This document shows positions 42,377 through 50,053 of a DNA stretch of 50,053 bases, piece after piece. Source of the DNA: Singulisphaera sp. GP187 (GTDB lineage: Bacteria; Planctomycetota; Planctomycetia; Gemmatales; Gemmataceae); contig CAMBMH010000011.1 in the NCBI GenBank assembly GCA_945868575.1, forward strand, positions 1-50,053, given 5' to 3'. The position numbers and the translations under genes were made by a program. The notes below the pieces were generated by a model. It saw nothing but the letters and a program-made list of their open reading frames with translations, was not told where the DNA came from and did not search any database. The first letter of the stretch is position 1. The number at the start of each line of letters is the position of its first letter.

Positions 42377-43570
42377 TCAGGCTGACTCGGCGACAGGACC
42401 ACTATCTTGCTCTTCGCCCTGGTGGGCGAGCCATTTCTGGATCCGGGGGAGGTCCCCTTTCCAGTGGGTGGAGGAGGCGCGGCGGGAAACGAACGCCTCG
42501 TAGAGAAGGTCCATCGTCTCAAGGAATCCGCGAAGCTGGGTGACGCGCTCGTCCAGGCGTGCCGCCTCCTCGGTCTCTTCCGTGGCGGGAAGCTTGAGGC
42601 TGCCGATCGCCATGTTCTCGGCGGAGAAATTGAATTCGTATTGTTGCTGGTGGCGGACCATGATCACGCCGACCTTGCGGGGCCATTTCCCCTCCAGAAG
42701 GGCGCGATAGGCCTCGGGCATGCGGGTCGGGCCTTCGCTGTGAACGCTTTGGCGACCGGTTTGCCCCCGGGGGCATTCGAGGTTCATCGACTTGGTCAGC
42801 ATGACCGCGACGCTCGTTCCATCAGAGAGCTTGATCTCATCGGACGATCCATCGAGCTGATACCAGAGCCAGATGAGAAATTCGTTGCCCAAAAAGTCGC
42901 GGCAATCCTCATCCGGCATCCAGGCGACTTCGCCCGGAGAACGACCCGGCAGAAACGCCGAAGGCTCGGCATCCTCGACACCGCGTGGCATTCCGGCCGT
43001 TTCGGCAAGCTGGTAGGCGTGGCTTCCGGCCGTGACCTGGACCGGCTTTTTGCCAAAGGTCGCTTCGAACTGGTCGACAAACCGGTCGATCATGGCGACC
43101 GAAGCCGTACCGAAAAAGACCTCGCCCGACGAACCATCCCACAACACCGGGACCATTTTCCGCTTGAGGAAGCGACCGTCCTTGGCTTCGGCTTCGAGAC
43201 GGTCCTGGGCCGCCTCCTTGGCTTCCTTGCGTTGGCGCTTCGAGGGGCGACCGCTCGGGTTGTCCTTGGCCAGGCCAAGGAGTTCTTCGGCGGCATAGGC
43301 CTTGAGGAGGTCGGTGGGGAGTTTGTTGACATCGACCCGCAAGGCGAAGCCGAGCGTTTCGTTGATCACATTCTTTTCCAGCTGAAAGTTGCGGTCGAGA
43401 ATGTGTTCGCCCGCGATCCAGCCGACGGTCACGCCGTCCTTGGTGGCGACCCTTTGGCTTCCCATCCCCATGGCCGAAAGACGCTCGAGAAATTCCTCGC
43501 CAAAATCGCCCGGACGATAGCCGGGAATGCGGAAACGGGTGTAGCTGATGGTTCCGGAGAAAAAGCCCAT
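42377..43570 (-). CDS. RdgC-like protein
   Basis: Start at the ATG at 43570 (MGFFSGTISYTRFRIPG). The 397-residue protein has the opening FxSGTISYTRFRI, GWIAGEHILDRNF, FALRVDVNKLP and a Lys/Arg-rich linker (KRQRKEAKEAAQDRLEAEAK), which together suggest the recombination-associated RdgC group, ring-shaped DNA-binding proteins. The middle and C-terminal halves are more divergent. It is not near recA or recombination genes except recD2, 4 kb away. Function by similarity only. Confidence 0.55.
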   Translation of the reverse strand: MGFFSGTISYTRFRIPGYRPGDFGEEFLERLSAMGMGSQRVATKDGVTVGWIAGEHILDRNFQLEKNVINETLGFALRVDVNKLPTDLLKAYAAEELLGLAKDNPSGRPSKRQRKEAKEAAQDRLEAEAKDGRFLKRKMVPVLWDGSSGEVFFGTASVAMIDRFVDQFEATFGKKPVQVTAGSHAYQLAETAGMPRGVEDAEPSAFLPGRSPGEVAWMPDEDCRDFLGNEFLIWLWYQLDGSSDEIKLSDGTSVAVMLTKSMNLECPRGQTGRQSVHSEGPTRMPEAYRALLEGKWPRKVGVIMVRHQQQYEFNFSAENMAIGSLKLPATEETEEAARLDERVTQLRGFLETMDLLYEAFVSRRASSTHWKGDLPRIQKWLAHQGEEQDSGPVAESA

Positions 43571-43826
43571 GAACGCCTCAAAACACTGTGCCGGGAAGGG
43601 AGAGAATCTCCTCCGGGCCATGGCCGGTGGAAAGACCCAAAAGAGCCCAAACGGTCAACTTACCGGATCCCGATACGACCGCCAGACTTAACCCATTTTG
43701 CCATCCCTTTTGAAAGTAGGGATAAGGAAATTTTCGAATTCTCCAAATCTACCGGAACCGGGACCAGATCATCGGGTTGAATGGAATAGGATCACTTTTG
43801 ATTCGCTGGTTTTCCGGGGTCTTGTC

Positions 43827-45545
43827 ATGACTTCCTCGCCTTCCTTCTGGGTCCAATCGATTGTCCGGACCATTTGTCTGGGTGGACTTGTCGGTGCGGT
43901 TTCGATCGGCCTGGCGGCGGATGCGCCTCCCAAGGTCGAAAAGGCGGCCAAAAAAGCCACCGTCATCGCCAACGCTCCCAAGCCGATGGCACCCGGGGCG
44001 AAACTTTCCCCCGCCGAGCTGGCCAAACGGATTGATGGGCATGTGGGCGCGCTCCTTTCCCAGGACAACTTTGTCCCAAGCCCCCAATGTTCGGATGCGG
44101 AGTTTTGCCGTCGGGTCCATCTCGACCTGACCGGCAAGATCCCGACCGCCCAGGAAGCCCTCAGCTTCCTTGAAGACAAAAGCCCCACCAAGCGCGAAAC
44201 ACTCGTGGACAAGCTCCTCGCCTCGAAGGGGTATGCCCGGCACATGGCTGACCTGTGGCAGGCCCTGATGATGCCTCCGAGCATCGAAAACAGGAGGCTG
44301 GAAGCCGAGCCCCTGGTGAAGTGGCTGGAAAAGGCATTCTCCGAGAACAAGCATTGGGACGATCTCACCCGCGAGGTCCTCACCGCCTCGGGTCCCCAGG
44401 ACCAAAACGGCGCGACGACCTATTTCCTCGCCAACAGTTCACTTGACAAGCTCACCGATTCGGTCTGCAAGCTGTTCATGGGTGTCCAACTCCAGTGCGC
44501 CCAGTGCCACAATCACCCGTTCAATCCGCAATGGAAGCAGGACGACTATTGGCACACCGCGGCTTTCTTTATCAAGGTGAAGGCCCAACCTCCCCGTAAC
44601 AACAAAGACACGCGCGTGCCCACAGTCGCCGAAAACAACCAGCCCCCCAACAAAAAGCTCCTTCCCGAATCGACCAAAAAGCTCCCCCCCAAATTCCCCG
44701 CAGGCGAAAAACCAACCCTCGCCGCCAAAGAGCCTTACCGCCCTGCTTTCGCAAAGTGGATCACCGCTGACGCGAATCCCTTCTTCGCCAAAGCGGCGGT
44801 CAACCGCGTCTGGGCACAGATGTTCGGGCGGGGACTTGTCCATCCGATCGATGACATCCAGGACGGCAATCCCCCATCCCATCCGGGGCTCTTTGAGGAC
44901 CTGGCCGCGCAGTTCAAAGCAAACCACTACGACCTGCACCATCTGCTCAAGTCGATCTGTCTTTCCGAGACCTATCAGCGCACAAGCAAGCCATACCAGG
45001 GGAACGAAAAGGCCTCGTCCCACTATTTGGCCCGCATGCCTGTGAAGGTTTTGAGCCCGGAGCAGATGTTCGATTCGCTCAGCGATCTGTTCACCCCCGC
45101 TGCAGCGTCCCCTGCACCGTCCCAGGATGTCGCCAAAGCGGACAAAACAGAGACCAAAGCCGACAAAAAGGCAGAAAAGAAAGCCAACAAGATTCCCGCC
45201 AAACCCGGTTCCGCCCAGCGCAACCAGTTCCTGGCATTTTTCCGGGGCGAAGATGGCGCGGACCAGACCGAATACCAATCGGGGATTCCCCAAGTACTTC
45301 GGCTGATGAACTCGCCCCAACTCAACAGCCCCGCGATCCTGCGCAATCTGGATCCACGCGCCTCGGCCAGCGCCAATATCGACACGCTCTTCCTTGCGAT
45401 CCTTGGGCGCAAGCCCACCCAGGCCGAAGCGGCCAAAATGCGCGAGCTCGTCGTCAAGGCGGACAAACCGATGGACAAGCGCCAGGCGTACGCGGACATC
45501 TGTTGGGTGCTACTCAATACCAGCGAGTTCGCCCTCAATCACTAA
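43827..45545 (+). CDS. DUF1549/DUF1553 planctomycete protein
   Basis: Start at the ATG at 43827, opening a signal peptide (about 1-31). The 572-residue protein has a DUF1549 domain (from FCRRVHLDLTGKIPTAQEAL) and, in the second half, DUF1553 (RPAFAKWITADANPFFAKA onward). Between them CAQCHNHPF at 224-232 is a CxxCH motif that could bind a c-type haem. An insert of Lys/Ala/Asp repeats (about 460-480) splits the C-terminal domain. It is followed after 60 nt by the DUF1501 gene, the usual partner; the pair is thought to act in surface polysaccharide handling, but no reaction is proven. Confidence 0.93.
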   Translation: MTSSPSFWVQSIVRTICLGGLVGAVSIGLAADAPPKVEKAAKKATVIANAPKPMAPGAKLSPAELAKRIDGHVGALLSQDNFVPSPQCSDAEFCRRVHLDLTGKIPTAQEALSFLEDKSPTKRETLVDKLLASKGYARHMADLWQALMMPPSIENRRLEAEPLVKWLEKAFSENKHWDDLTREVLTASGPQDQNGATTYFLANSSLDKLTDSVCKLFMGVQLQCAQCHNHPFNPQWKQDDYWHTAAFFIKVKAQPPRNNKDTRVPTVAENNQPPNKKLLPESTKKLPPKFPAGEKPTLAAKEPYRPAFAKWITADANPFFAKAAVNRVWAQMFGRGLVHPIDDIQDGNPPSHPGLFEDLAAQFKANHYDLHHLLKSICLSETYQRTSKPYQGNEKASSHYLARMPVKVLSPEQMFDSLSDLFTPAAASPAPSQDVAKADKTETKADKKAEKKANKIPAKPGSAQRNQFLAFFRGEDGADQTEYQSGIPQVLRLMNSPQLNSPAILRNLDPRASASANIDTLFLAILGRKPTQAEAAKMRELVVKADKPMDKRQAYADICWVLLNTSEFALNH

Positions 45546-45605
45546 AGTTTTTGGGCCTTATTTCATCCGAAACGATTCAAAAGACCAGAGCCAGGAGTCA
45601 TAGCC

Positions 45606-46889
45606 ATGTTGAGCCAGCTTCTTTCCTGCGGATTTTCCAGGCGCGATGCTTTGCGCCTTGCCACATCGGGCGCGTTGGGAGCGTCCCTTTCGGGGTGGAT
45701 GCCCGTCCTCGCCAAAGCGACGGCTTCGGCCCCATCGCCTGCGGCCAAAAGGAAATCGTGCATCCTTCTTTACATGGATGGCGGACCGAGCCACATCGAC
45801 ACCTTCGATCCCAAACCGGGCGCGGAGACAGGCGGCGAGTTTAGTGTGATCGACACATCCGCCCCGGGGATCCAGATCAGCGAGCATCTCCCCGAGATTG
45901 CCAAGCAGATGGACAAAATCACTCTGCTTCGTGGCATGAGCACCGCCGAAGGTGCCCACCCCCGCGCCAAGCACCTGATCCATACGGGCTACCGCGAAGG
46001 TGTAGGCGGTTTGTCCTATCCTTCGATGGGCGCCATCGCATCCGCGGAGATCGGCAATCCGAATCTTCCGATTCCGAACTTCGTCGCCGTGGGCCGAAGC
46101 CAGGGCGCGGGATTTCTCGGCGCAAAGCACGCCCCTCTTGTGGTGAATGACCCGACCAAAGGCGTGGAAAATCTCCGCCCCCTTGTGAGCGCTGGACAAT
46201 TCGACAAGCGCTATGACCTGCTTGGGCAGATGGAATCGGCATTCCTCAAGGACTACCAGGCAAACCAGGGCGCCGACCACAAGACCACCTATCAGCGCGC
46301 GGTCGAAATGATCCGCTCGCAAGAAGCACAGGCCTTCGACCTCTCCAAGGAATCTTCGGAAACCAAAGCAAAGTACGGCTCCGGCCGTTTTGCCCAAGGA
46401 TGTCTTTTGGCCCGTCGTCTCGTCGAGGCGGGAGTCGCGTTTGTCGAGGTAAACCTGGGCGGATGGGATACCCACGAAAACAACTTTGAACGGGTCAAAA
46501 ATCTCTCGGGTCAAATCGACAAACCTATGGCGGCCCTTCTTGCCGACCTCAAGGACCGGGGAATGCTCGATAGCACTCTGGTGATCTGGATGGGCGATTT
46601 CGGTCGCACGCCCAAGATCAACGCCCGGGGCGAAAAACCCGGACGCGATCACTACCCACGAGCCTGGACCAGCCTTATGGCAGGCGCGGGCCTCAAGGGG
46701 GGAAGGGTGATTGGCAAAACCGACGAAAAAGGCGGCACCGTTATCGAAAATCCGATCTCAGCGGTCGATTTTATGGGAGGCGTCTGCCAGGTCCTTGGGA
46801 TCGACTCCTCCAAATGGTACCAGACTCCGATCGGCCGCCCGATCCGTGTCGTCGACAAGTCGGCCAAGCCGATTCCGGGACTGATCTAG
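45606..46889 (+). CDS. DUF1501 family protein
   Basis: A 427-residue protein of the DUF1501 family, structurally related to alkaline-phosphatase/sulfatase enzymes. The N-terminus SRRDALRLATSGALGASL resembles a twin-arginine signal. YMDGGPSHIDTFDPKPG and the C-terminal LVIWMGDFGRTPKINARG and GRDHYP carry candidate metal-binding residues. It follows the DUF1549/DUF1553 gene by 60 nt, the standard planctomycete arrangement, and is followed by a strong terminator. Confidence 0.93.
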   Translation: MLSQLLSCGFSRRDALRLATSGALGASLSGWMPVLAKATASAPSPAAKRKSCILLYMDGGPSHIDTFDPKPGAETGGEFSVIDTSAPGIQISEHLPEIAKQMDKITLLRGMSTAEGAHPRAKHLIHTGYREGVGGLSYPSMGAIASAEIGNPNLPIPNFVAVGRSQGAGFLGAKHAPLVVNDPTKGVENLRPLVSAGQFDKRYDLLGQMESAFLKDYQANQGADHKTTYQRAVEMIRSQEAQAFDLSKESSETKAKYGSGRFAQGCLLARRLVEAGVAFVEVNLGGWDTHENNFERVKNLSGQIDKPMAALLADLKDRGMLDSTLVIWMGDFGRTPKINARGEKPGRDHYPRAWTSLMAGAGLKGGRVIGKTDEKGGTVIENPISAVDFMGGVCQVLGIDSSKWYQTPIGRPIRVVDKSAKPIPGLI

Positions 46890-46930
46890 GAATCGGAATG
46901 TTTTGATTAGCGATCTGAATATTCAACAAA

Positions 46931-46964
46931 AGACACCGCTTCAAACAGGCGGTGTCTTTTTTTA
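46931..46964. terminator. Bidirectional terminator between convergent genes
   Basis: AGACACCGC and GCGGTGTCT form a perfect 9-bp stem with a 9-nt loop. On the plus strand it is followed by seven T, and on the minus strand by TTTGTTG, so it can end the DUF1501 gene and the lipoprotein gene. Confidence 0.88.
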
Positions 46965-47387
46965 ATTGTTGGGATCGGTTTCCGTTTCGGGAGTTTTCAC
47001 TTCAAGGGTTTGATCGACAAGGCCTCCATCGGGAATTTCGATCTTCCAGGGAGTTTTCTCGGGCGATCCGTAAGCGGAGGCATTGAGCCTTGCTGCAAGC
47101 TGTGGAGCCAGAGTGACCCGGTAGGTCCCGGGGGGAATACCATCGCCCCAGGGAAAGGTCTTGGCGGTAAAAGAACCATCCAGTTGCAGGATGCTGCTGG
47201 GATTGTCCTTTTGGAAACTGTTCGCGGCATCGGGGAAGAAGTTGATGCTACCAGCGGTAACGGGTTTGCCCTTGTGGGTCACCTTGCCGGAGCAGGTTAC
47301 CATCTTCGGTTTGTCTGAACCGCAACCCACCAGGGCAACAGCCAAAGCCACCGAAAACACTAACCTGCAAAAACGAAGGTCGGACAT
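46962..47387 (-). CDS. Small lipoprotein
   Basis: A 141-residue protein with a lipobox (LAVALVGC, Cys22), so it should be lipid-anchored. The rest shows SGKVTHKGKPVTAGSINFFP and GIPPGTYRVTL, the pattern of the carboxypeptidase-regulatory-like beta-sandwich domain common in planctomycete secreted proteins. GGAG precedes the ATG. It starts 17 nt after the stop of a DUF1559 gene, the same layout as the pair at 4.4-6 kb, suggesting a functional partnership. Confidence 0.85.
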   Translation of the reverse strand: MSDLRFCRLVFSVALAVALVGCGSDKPKMVTCSGKVTHKGKPVTAGSINFFPDAANSFQKDNPSSILQLDGSFTAKTFPWGDGIPPGTYRVTLAPQLAARLNASAYGSPEKTPWKIEIPDGGLVDQTLEVKTPETETDPNN

Positions 47388-47404
47388 GATTGGACTCCGT
47401 TTTA

Positions 47405-48388
47405 TCAGGGAAGGGTAACAACCTGACCATCGGTAGGACGAATCAGGAGACGAACCGTCGCGGAAGGGGTGTTGTAGTTGAGAGGGCGAACACTCCCATC
47501 AGCAAAGGCAAACTGGGGCCCACCGCTAACGCTCGGGTTTCCCCAGTTTCCCCCACCACAACTTTCGCTCCCCACCGACCACCCCGCGCCGGAAGCACGG
47601 TCGGGGAAGCCGTTGAGTTGGCCATCGGAGTAGAGCTGGTCGCCACAGCGGCCGGTGCCGCCGGTACCGCCCATCACATAGGGTTCATCCCAATACCAGG
47701 AACCGGTGCTCACGGCAGATTGGGCCATGGCTTTTTCACCAAAGAGGATGGTGTTGCTGGAACCATCCAAGATCCCCCCAGCAGTGGTTACTTTGCCCCA
47801 ACCTGAATATGTGGTGCAGATAACCTGATCGTTTGCGGCGTAATCGGTGCGAGCACTTGGCCCCACTCCGCCATCACTGTACGAATAGCCGGGATAGACG
47901 GAGTCGGTTCCGGGAACCGCCTGAGCCAATCCGGGACGACGCATCGGATTATAAAAGGTCTTGATTGGTGTTTGAAACGCGGCGATCGGATCGCGAAACA
48001 CCGCCTCCTGTTCGACAAAGGGGAGCAGGGAATAAAACGCGGAGCCAAGCTGATATGCACCCGCTTTGGAGGGGTCGCCCCACCGGGGGCGAAAGGCGCC
48101 GTAGCCGGGAATCGTGGTGAAGGCGTTGGGCGTGTTATAGAGTGCGGAGTTGGCCGGGATCCCGGGAGTGTAATCGTATCCGCCACCGTTGGGGAGATGT
48201 TTGTAGGTCGATTCAAACGAAAGGGTCGCCAGACCCAATTGCTTGAGGTTGTTCTGGCTCGACATGCGGTTGGCCGCTTCACGGACCTTTTGTACCGCCG
48301 GAAGGAGAAGCCCTACAAGCACCCCAATGATCGCAATGACCACCAACAGCTCGATCAGGGTGAAGCCTTTGGATCTTTTGGATTTCAC
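47405..48388 (-). CDS. DUF1559 family pilin-like secreted protein
   Basis: Start at the GTG at 48388 ([17 protein letters not shown]), with AAGGA 7 nt upstream; an in-frame extension to 48460 is not supported. The 327-residue product has the prepilin-type leader and hydrophobic stretch, [23 protein letters not shown] and [13 protein letters not shown] near the end. It is followed by a small lipoprotein gene. It is divergent from the ArsR-type gene. Confidence 0.92.
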   Translation of the reverse strand: MKSKRSKGFTLIELLVVIAIIGVLVGLLLPAVQKVREAANRMSSQNNLKQLGLATLSFESTYKHLPNGGGYDYTPGIPANSALYNTPNAFTTIPGYGAFRPRWGDPSKAGAYQLGSAFYSLLPFVEQEAVFRDPIAAFQTPIKTFYNPMRRPGLAQAVPGTDSVYPGYSYSDGGVGPSARTDYAANDQVICTTYSGWGKVTTAGGILDGSSNTILFGEKAMAQSAVSTGSWYWDEPYVMGGTGGTGRCGDQLYSDGQLNGFPDRASGAGWSVGSESCGGGNWGNPSVSGGPQFAFADGSVRPLNYNTPSATVRLLIRPTDGQVVTLP

Positions 48389-48501
48389 AATAAGGTCCTT
48401 GGGCTGGGTTGAATCAATAGTTGGTCGCAATACCATTAGAAGTACATGACATCTGTCCAACTGTCAAGATGTTGCTTGCTTTCAAGGATTCAGTGTGAAT
48501 T

Positions 48502-48520
48502 GTCAATTTTCCGAATTGAC
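48502..48520. promoter_or_regulatory. Possible ArsR operator
   Basis: GTCAATT-TTCCG-AATTGAC is a perfect 7-bp inverted repeat 27 nt upstream of the ArsR-type start and within the divergent region shared with the DUF1559 gene. Position and form suit autorepression. Confidence 0.55.
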
Positions 48521-48547
48521 CGGAAATCGAGAGGCGGATTCCTGGAT

Positions 48548-48880
48548 ATGAAGCCGAAAACCCATGATCCCCTTGAGCCGCAACGCTGCGCCGAATTGTT
48601 GTGTGCATTGGCAAGTCCAGAGCGATTGCGAATCGTTCGCCTACTTGCCAACGGCGAGAGAAATGTTGGGGAAATTACCGGGGCGCTGGAAATTCCACCC
48701 CTGAATGTATCCCATCACCTAAGCGCTCTAAAACAGGCAAACCTGATCGAGGCCCGCAAGCAGGGACGGTTTGTTTTTTACTCGCTTTGTGAGGGCGTCC
48801 TCAAGGAGGCTAGTGAAGCGGGAATCCCGAGAGAAGCCTTGGACCTTGGTTGTTGTGAGTTGATTATCCCCATGCTCTGA
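48548..48880 (+). CDS. ArsR/SmtB family transcriptional regulator
   Basis: Start at the ATG at 48548. The 110-residue winged-helix protein shows LASPERLRIVRLLANGER, the recognition helix region NVSHHLSALKQANLIEARKQGR and a C-terminal GCCELI with a Cys pair. Metal-sensing families of this type often use cysteines, but the CVCxD motif of ArsR is absent, so the ligand is unclear. It precedes a COG0523 GTPase, a metal chaperone, by 111 nt, so metal control is likely. Confidence 0.88.
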   Translation: MKPKTHDPLEPQRCAELLCALASPERLRIVRLLANGERNVGEITGALEIPPLNVSHHLSALKQANLIEARKQGRFVFYSLCEGVLKEASEAGIPREALDLGCCELIIPML

Positions 48881-48991
48881 CGCTGGGTTTCTGCTGTGCC
48901 CGATTTCATCGGGCGACCACCGTTCGCGGGGGCCACCCATTCACCCGACAATTTGGATTGGTTTTTGGCAAAAATTAGTAAAGGAAAAGCG

Positions 48992-50053
48992 ATGAACCCG
49001 AAGTATATCATGATCGGCGGATTTCTTGGTGCGGGAAAGACCACCACAGTTTCCCGGCTGGCCCGCCACTATTTGGATCAGGGGAAAAAAGTAGCGATTG
49101 TCACTAATGACCAAACGACCGACCTGGTTGACACACAAAGCCTCCGATCCCAGGGATTTGATGTAGGCGAGGTTGCCGGAGCCTGTTTTTGCTGCAATTT
49201 CAATGAACTAACCGCGACTGTGGAAAAAATGAGCCATGGGGAGCAACCCGACATCATCCTCGCCGAACCGGTAGGCAGCTGCACCGACCTTGTTGCAACT
49301 GTTTTGCGACCCTTGCAAAAGGTTTATGGAAAGCCACTTGAGATCGCCCCCTACGGGGTGATTCTTAAACCCTCCCATGGCAAAAAAATCCTCGAAGGAA
49401 AACCGGGTGGAGGATTCTCGCCCAAGGCCGAGTACATCTTCCGAAAACAGATCGAAGAAGCAGATTTCATACTGGTTAACCGGATTGACGAGCTTTCCCC
49501 GACAGAATCAGATCATCTGGTCAACCTCCTTGAGGATCAGTTTCCTGGCCGACCCATTCTCCGAATATCCGCAAAAACCGGAGATGGATTCCATACATTT
49601 ATCGACCAATTGGAGCAAAAGGGCACCTACGGTACCCGGATGATGGATTTGGATTACGATGTTTACGCCGAGGGCGAAGCAGAATTGGGTTGGCTGAATA
49701 GCCAAATAAATATCTCATCGGTAAACCCTGTGGATCTCGACAGTTTCCTAATGGACCTGGTCAGCGGTTTACTTGAAAAATTCCGCGCCAATGGAGCCGA
49801 GGCGGCGCATCTCAAAACCATTGGTCTTAGCGAGGCTACCTATGCGGTCGCCAATCTGGTGAGTAACGAAACGGGCCCGGAACTTTCCCTACCTTCAAAA
49901 TCCCAAGTCACTTCTGCCAATGTTGTGGTGAATGCCCGGGTGGGAATCGATCCATCAATTCTCGATTCCGAGGTTCGCAGTCAGGTCGCGAAATCCTGTG
50001 ACAAATTCGCGGCCAAATTTGAGATCATAACCCTGCAAAGTTTCCGACCAGGT
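48992..50053 (+). CDS. COG0523 (CobW/G3E) GTPase, cut off by the window edge
   Basis: A 354-codon open frame from the ATG at 48992 to the window end, without a stop. The Walker A motif GGFLGAGKTT is at 9-18, the metal-binding CxCC at 65-68 (GACFCCNF), and VNRIDEL takes the place of the usual NKxD base-specificity motif. COG0523 proteins insert or deliver Zn, Co or other metals to target enzymes. Its C-terminus is not visible. The upstream ArsR-type gene suggests metal-responsive expression. Confidence 0.9.
   Translation, partial: MNPKYIMIGGFLGAGKTTTVSRLARHYLDQGKKVAIVTNDQTTDLVDTQSLRSQGFDVGEVAGACFCCNFNELTATVEKMSHGEQPDIILAEPVGSCTDLVATVLRPLQKVYGKPLEIAPYGVILKPSHGKKILEGKPGGGFSPKAEYIFRKQIEEADFILVNRIDELSPTESDHLVNLLEDQFPGRPILRISAKTGDGFHTFIDQLEQKGTYGTRMMDLDYDVYAEGEAELGWLNSQINISSVNPVDLDSFLMDLVSGLLEKFRANGAEAAHLKTIGLSEATYAVANLVSNETGPELSLPSKSQVTSANVVVNARVGIDPSILDSEVRSQVAKSCDKFAAKFEIITLQSFRPG

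Noticed and set aside
1-50053. CRISPR array, tRNA, rRNA, insertion sequence
   Set aside because: No regularly spaced repeats, no tRNA cloverleaf or rRNA segments and no transposase were seen when reading both strands by eye.

Overview
This window reads as a piece of a planctomycete chromosome, most likely Gemmataceae-like. The taxonomic call rests on lineage-typical families: two DUF1559 pilin-like secreted proteins, a DUF1549/DUF1553 plus DUF1501 gene pair, a secreted sulfatase, a CotH-type kinase homologue, and many short secreted hydrolases. This is inference from gene content; no rRNA or tRNA gene was seen.

Layout. 0-5 kb: a secreted alpha/beta hydrolase, a phytanoyl-CoA dioxygenase-type oxygenase and an ArnT-like glycosyltransferase. 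4.4-6 kb (minus strand): a DUF1559 gene followed after 14 nt by a small membrane-anchored protein whose frame contains an in-frame TGA followed by a SECIS-like hairpin, a candidate selenoprotein with adjacent Cys-Sec. 6.3-9 kb (minus): a three-gene sulfur cluster, made of a Cys-rich TusA-like protein, a DsrE-like protein, and a TusA-like domain fused to a cobalamin-independent methionine synthase (MetE) core. 9-25.2 kb (minus): a long S10-spc-alpha ribosomal block from rpsJ to rplQ with secY, adk, map and rpoA. rplC, rpmD and infA are missing from their usual places, and rpsJ is separated from rplD by a terminator-like hairpin and three further stem-loops.

25.6-33 kb: CotH-like protein (+), M28 peptidase (-), a strongly structured candidate ncRNA or leader ending in a terminator, a NrdG-like radical SAM protein, a secreted hydrolase, an unknown small protein, a palindromic noncoding repeat and a small membrane protein (-). 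33-39.3 kb (minus): type III glutamine synthetase (N-terminus frameshifted at an A6 run), type I glutamine synthetase and RecD2 helicase. Just upstream of recD2, on the plus strand, a perfect core sigma-54 promoter drives only about 100 nt up to a hairpin: a candidate nitrogen-linked small RNA.

39.8-50 kb: orphan HigA-like regulator with its own palindromic operator, sulfatase, acetyltransferase, RdgC-like protein, the DUF1549/DUF1553-DUF1501 pair, a lipoprotein plus a second DUF1559 gene, and at the right edge an ArsR-type regulator followed by a COG0523 metal-chaperone GTPase that runs off the window. The most novel signals are the Cys-Sec candidate, the TusA-MetE fusion cluster, the sigma-54 small RNA and the structured rpsJ-rplD spacer.
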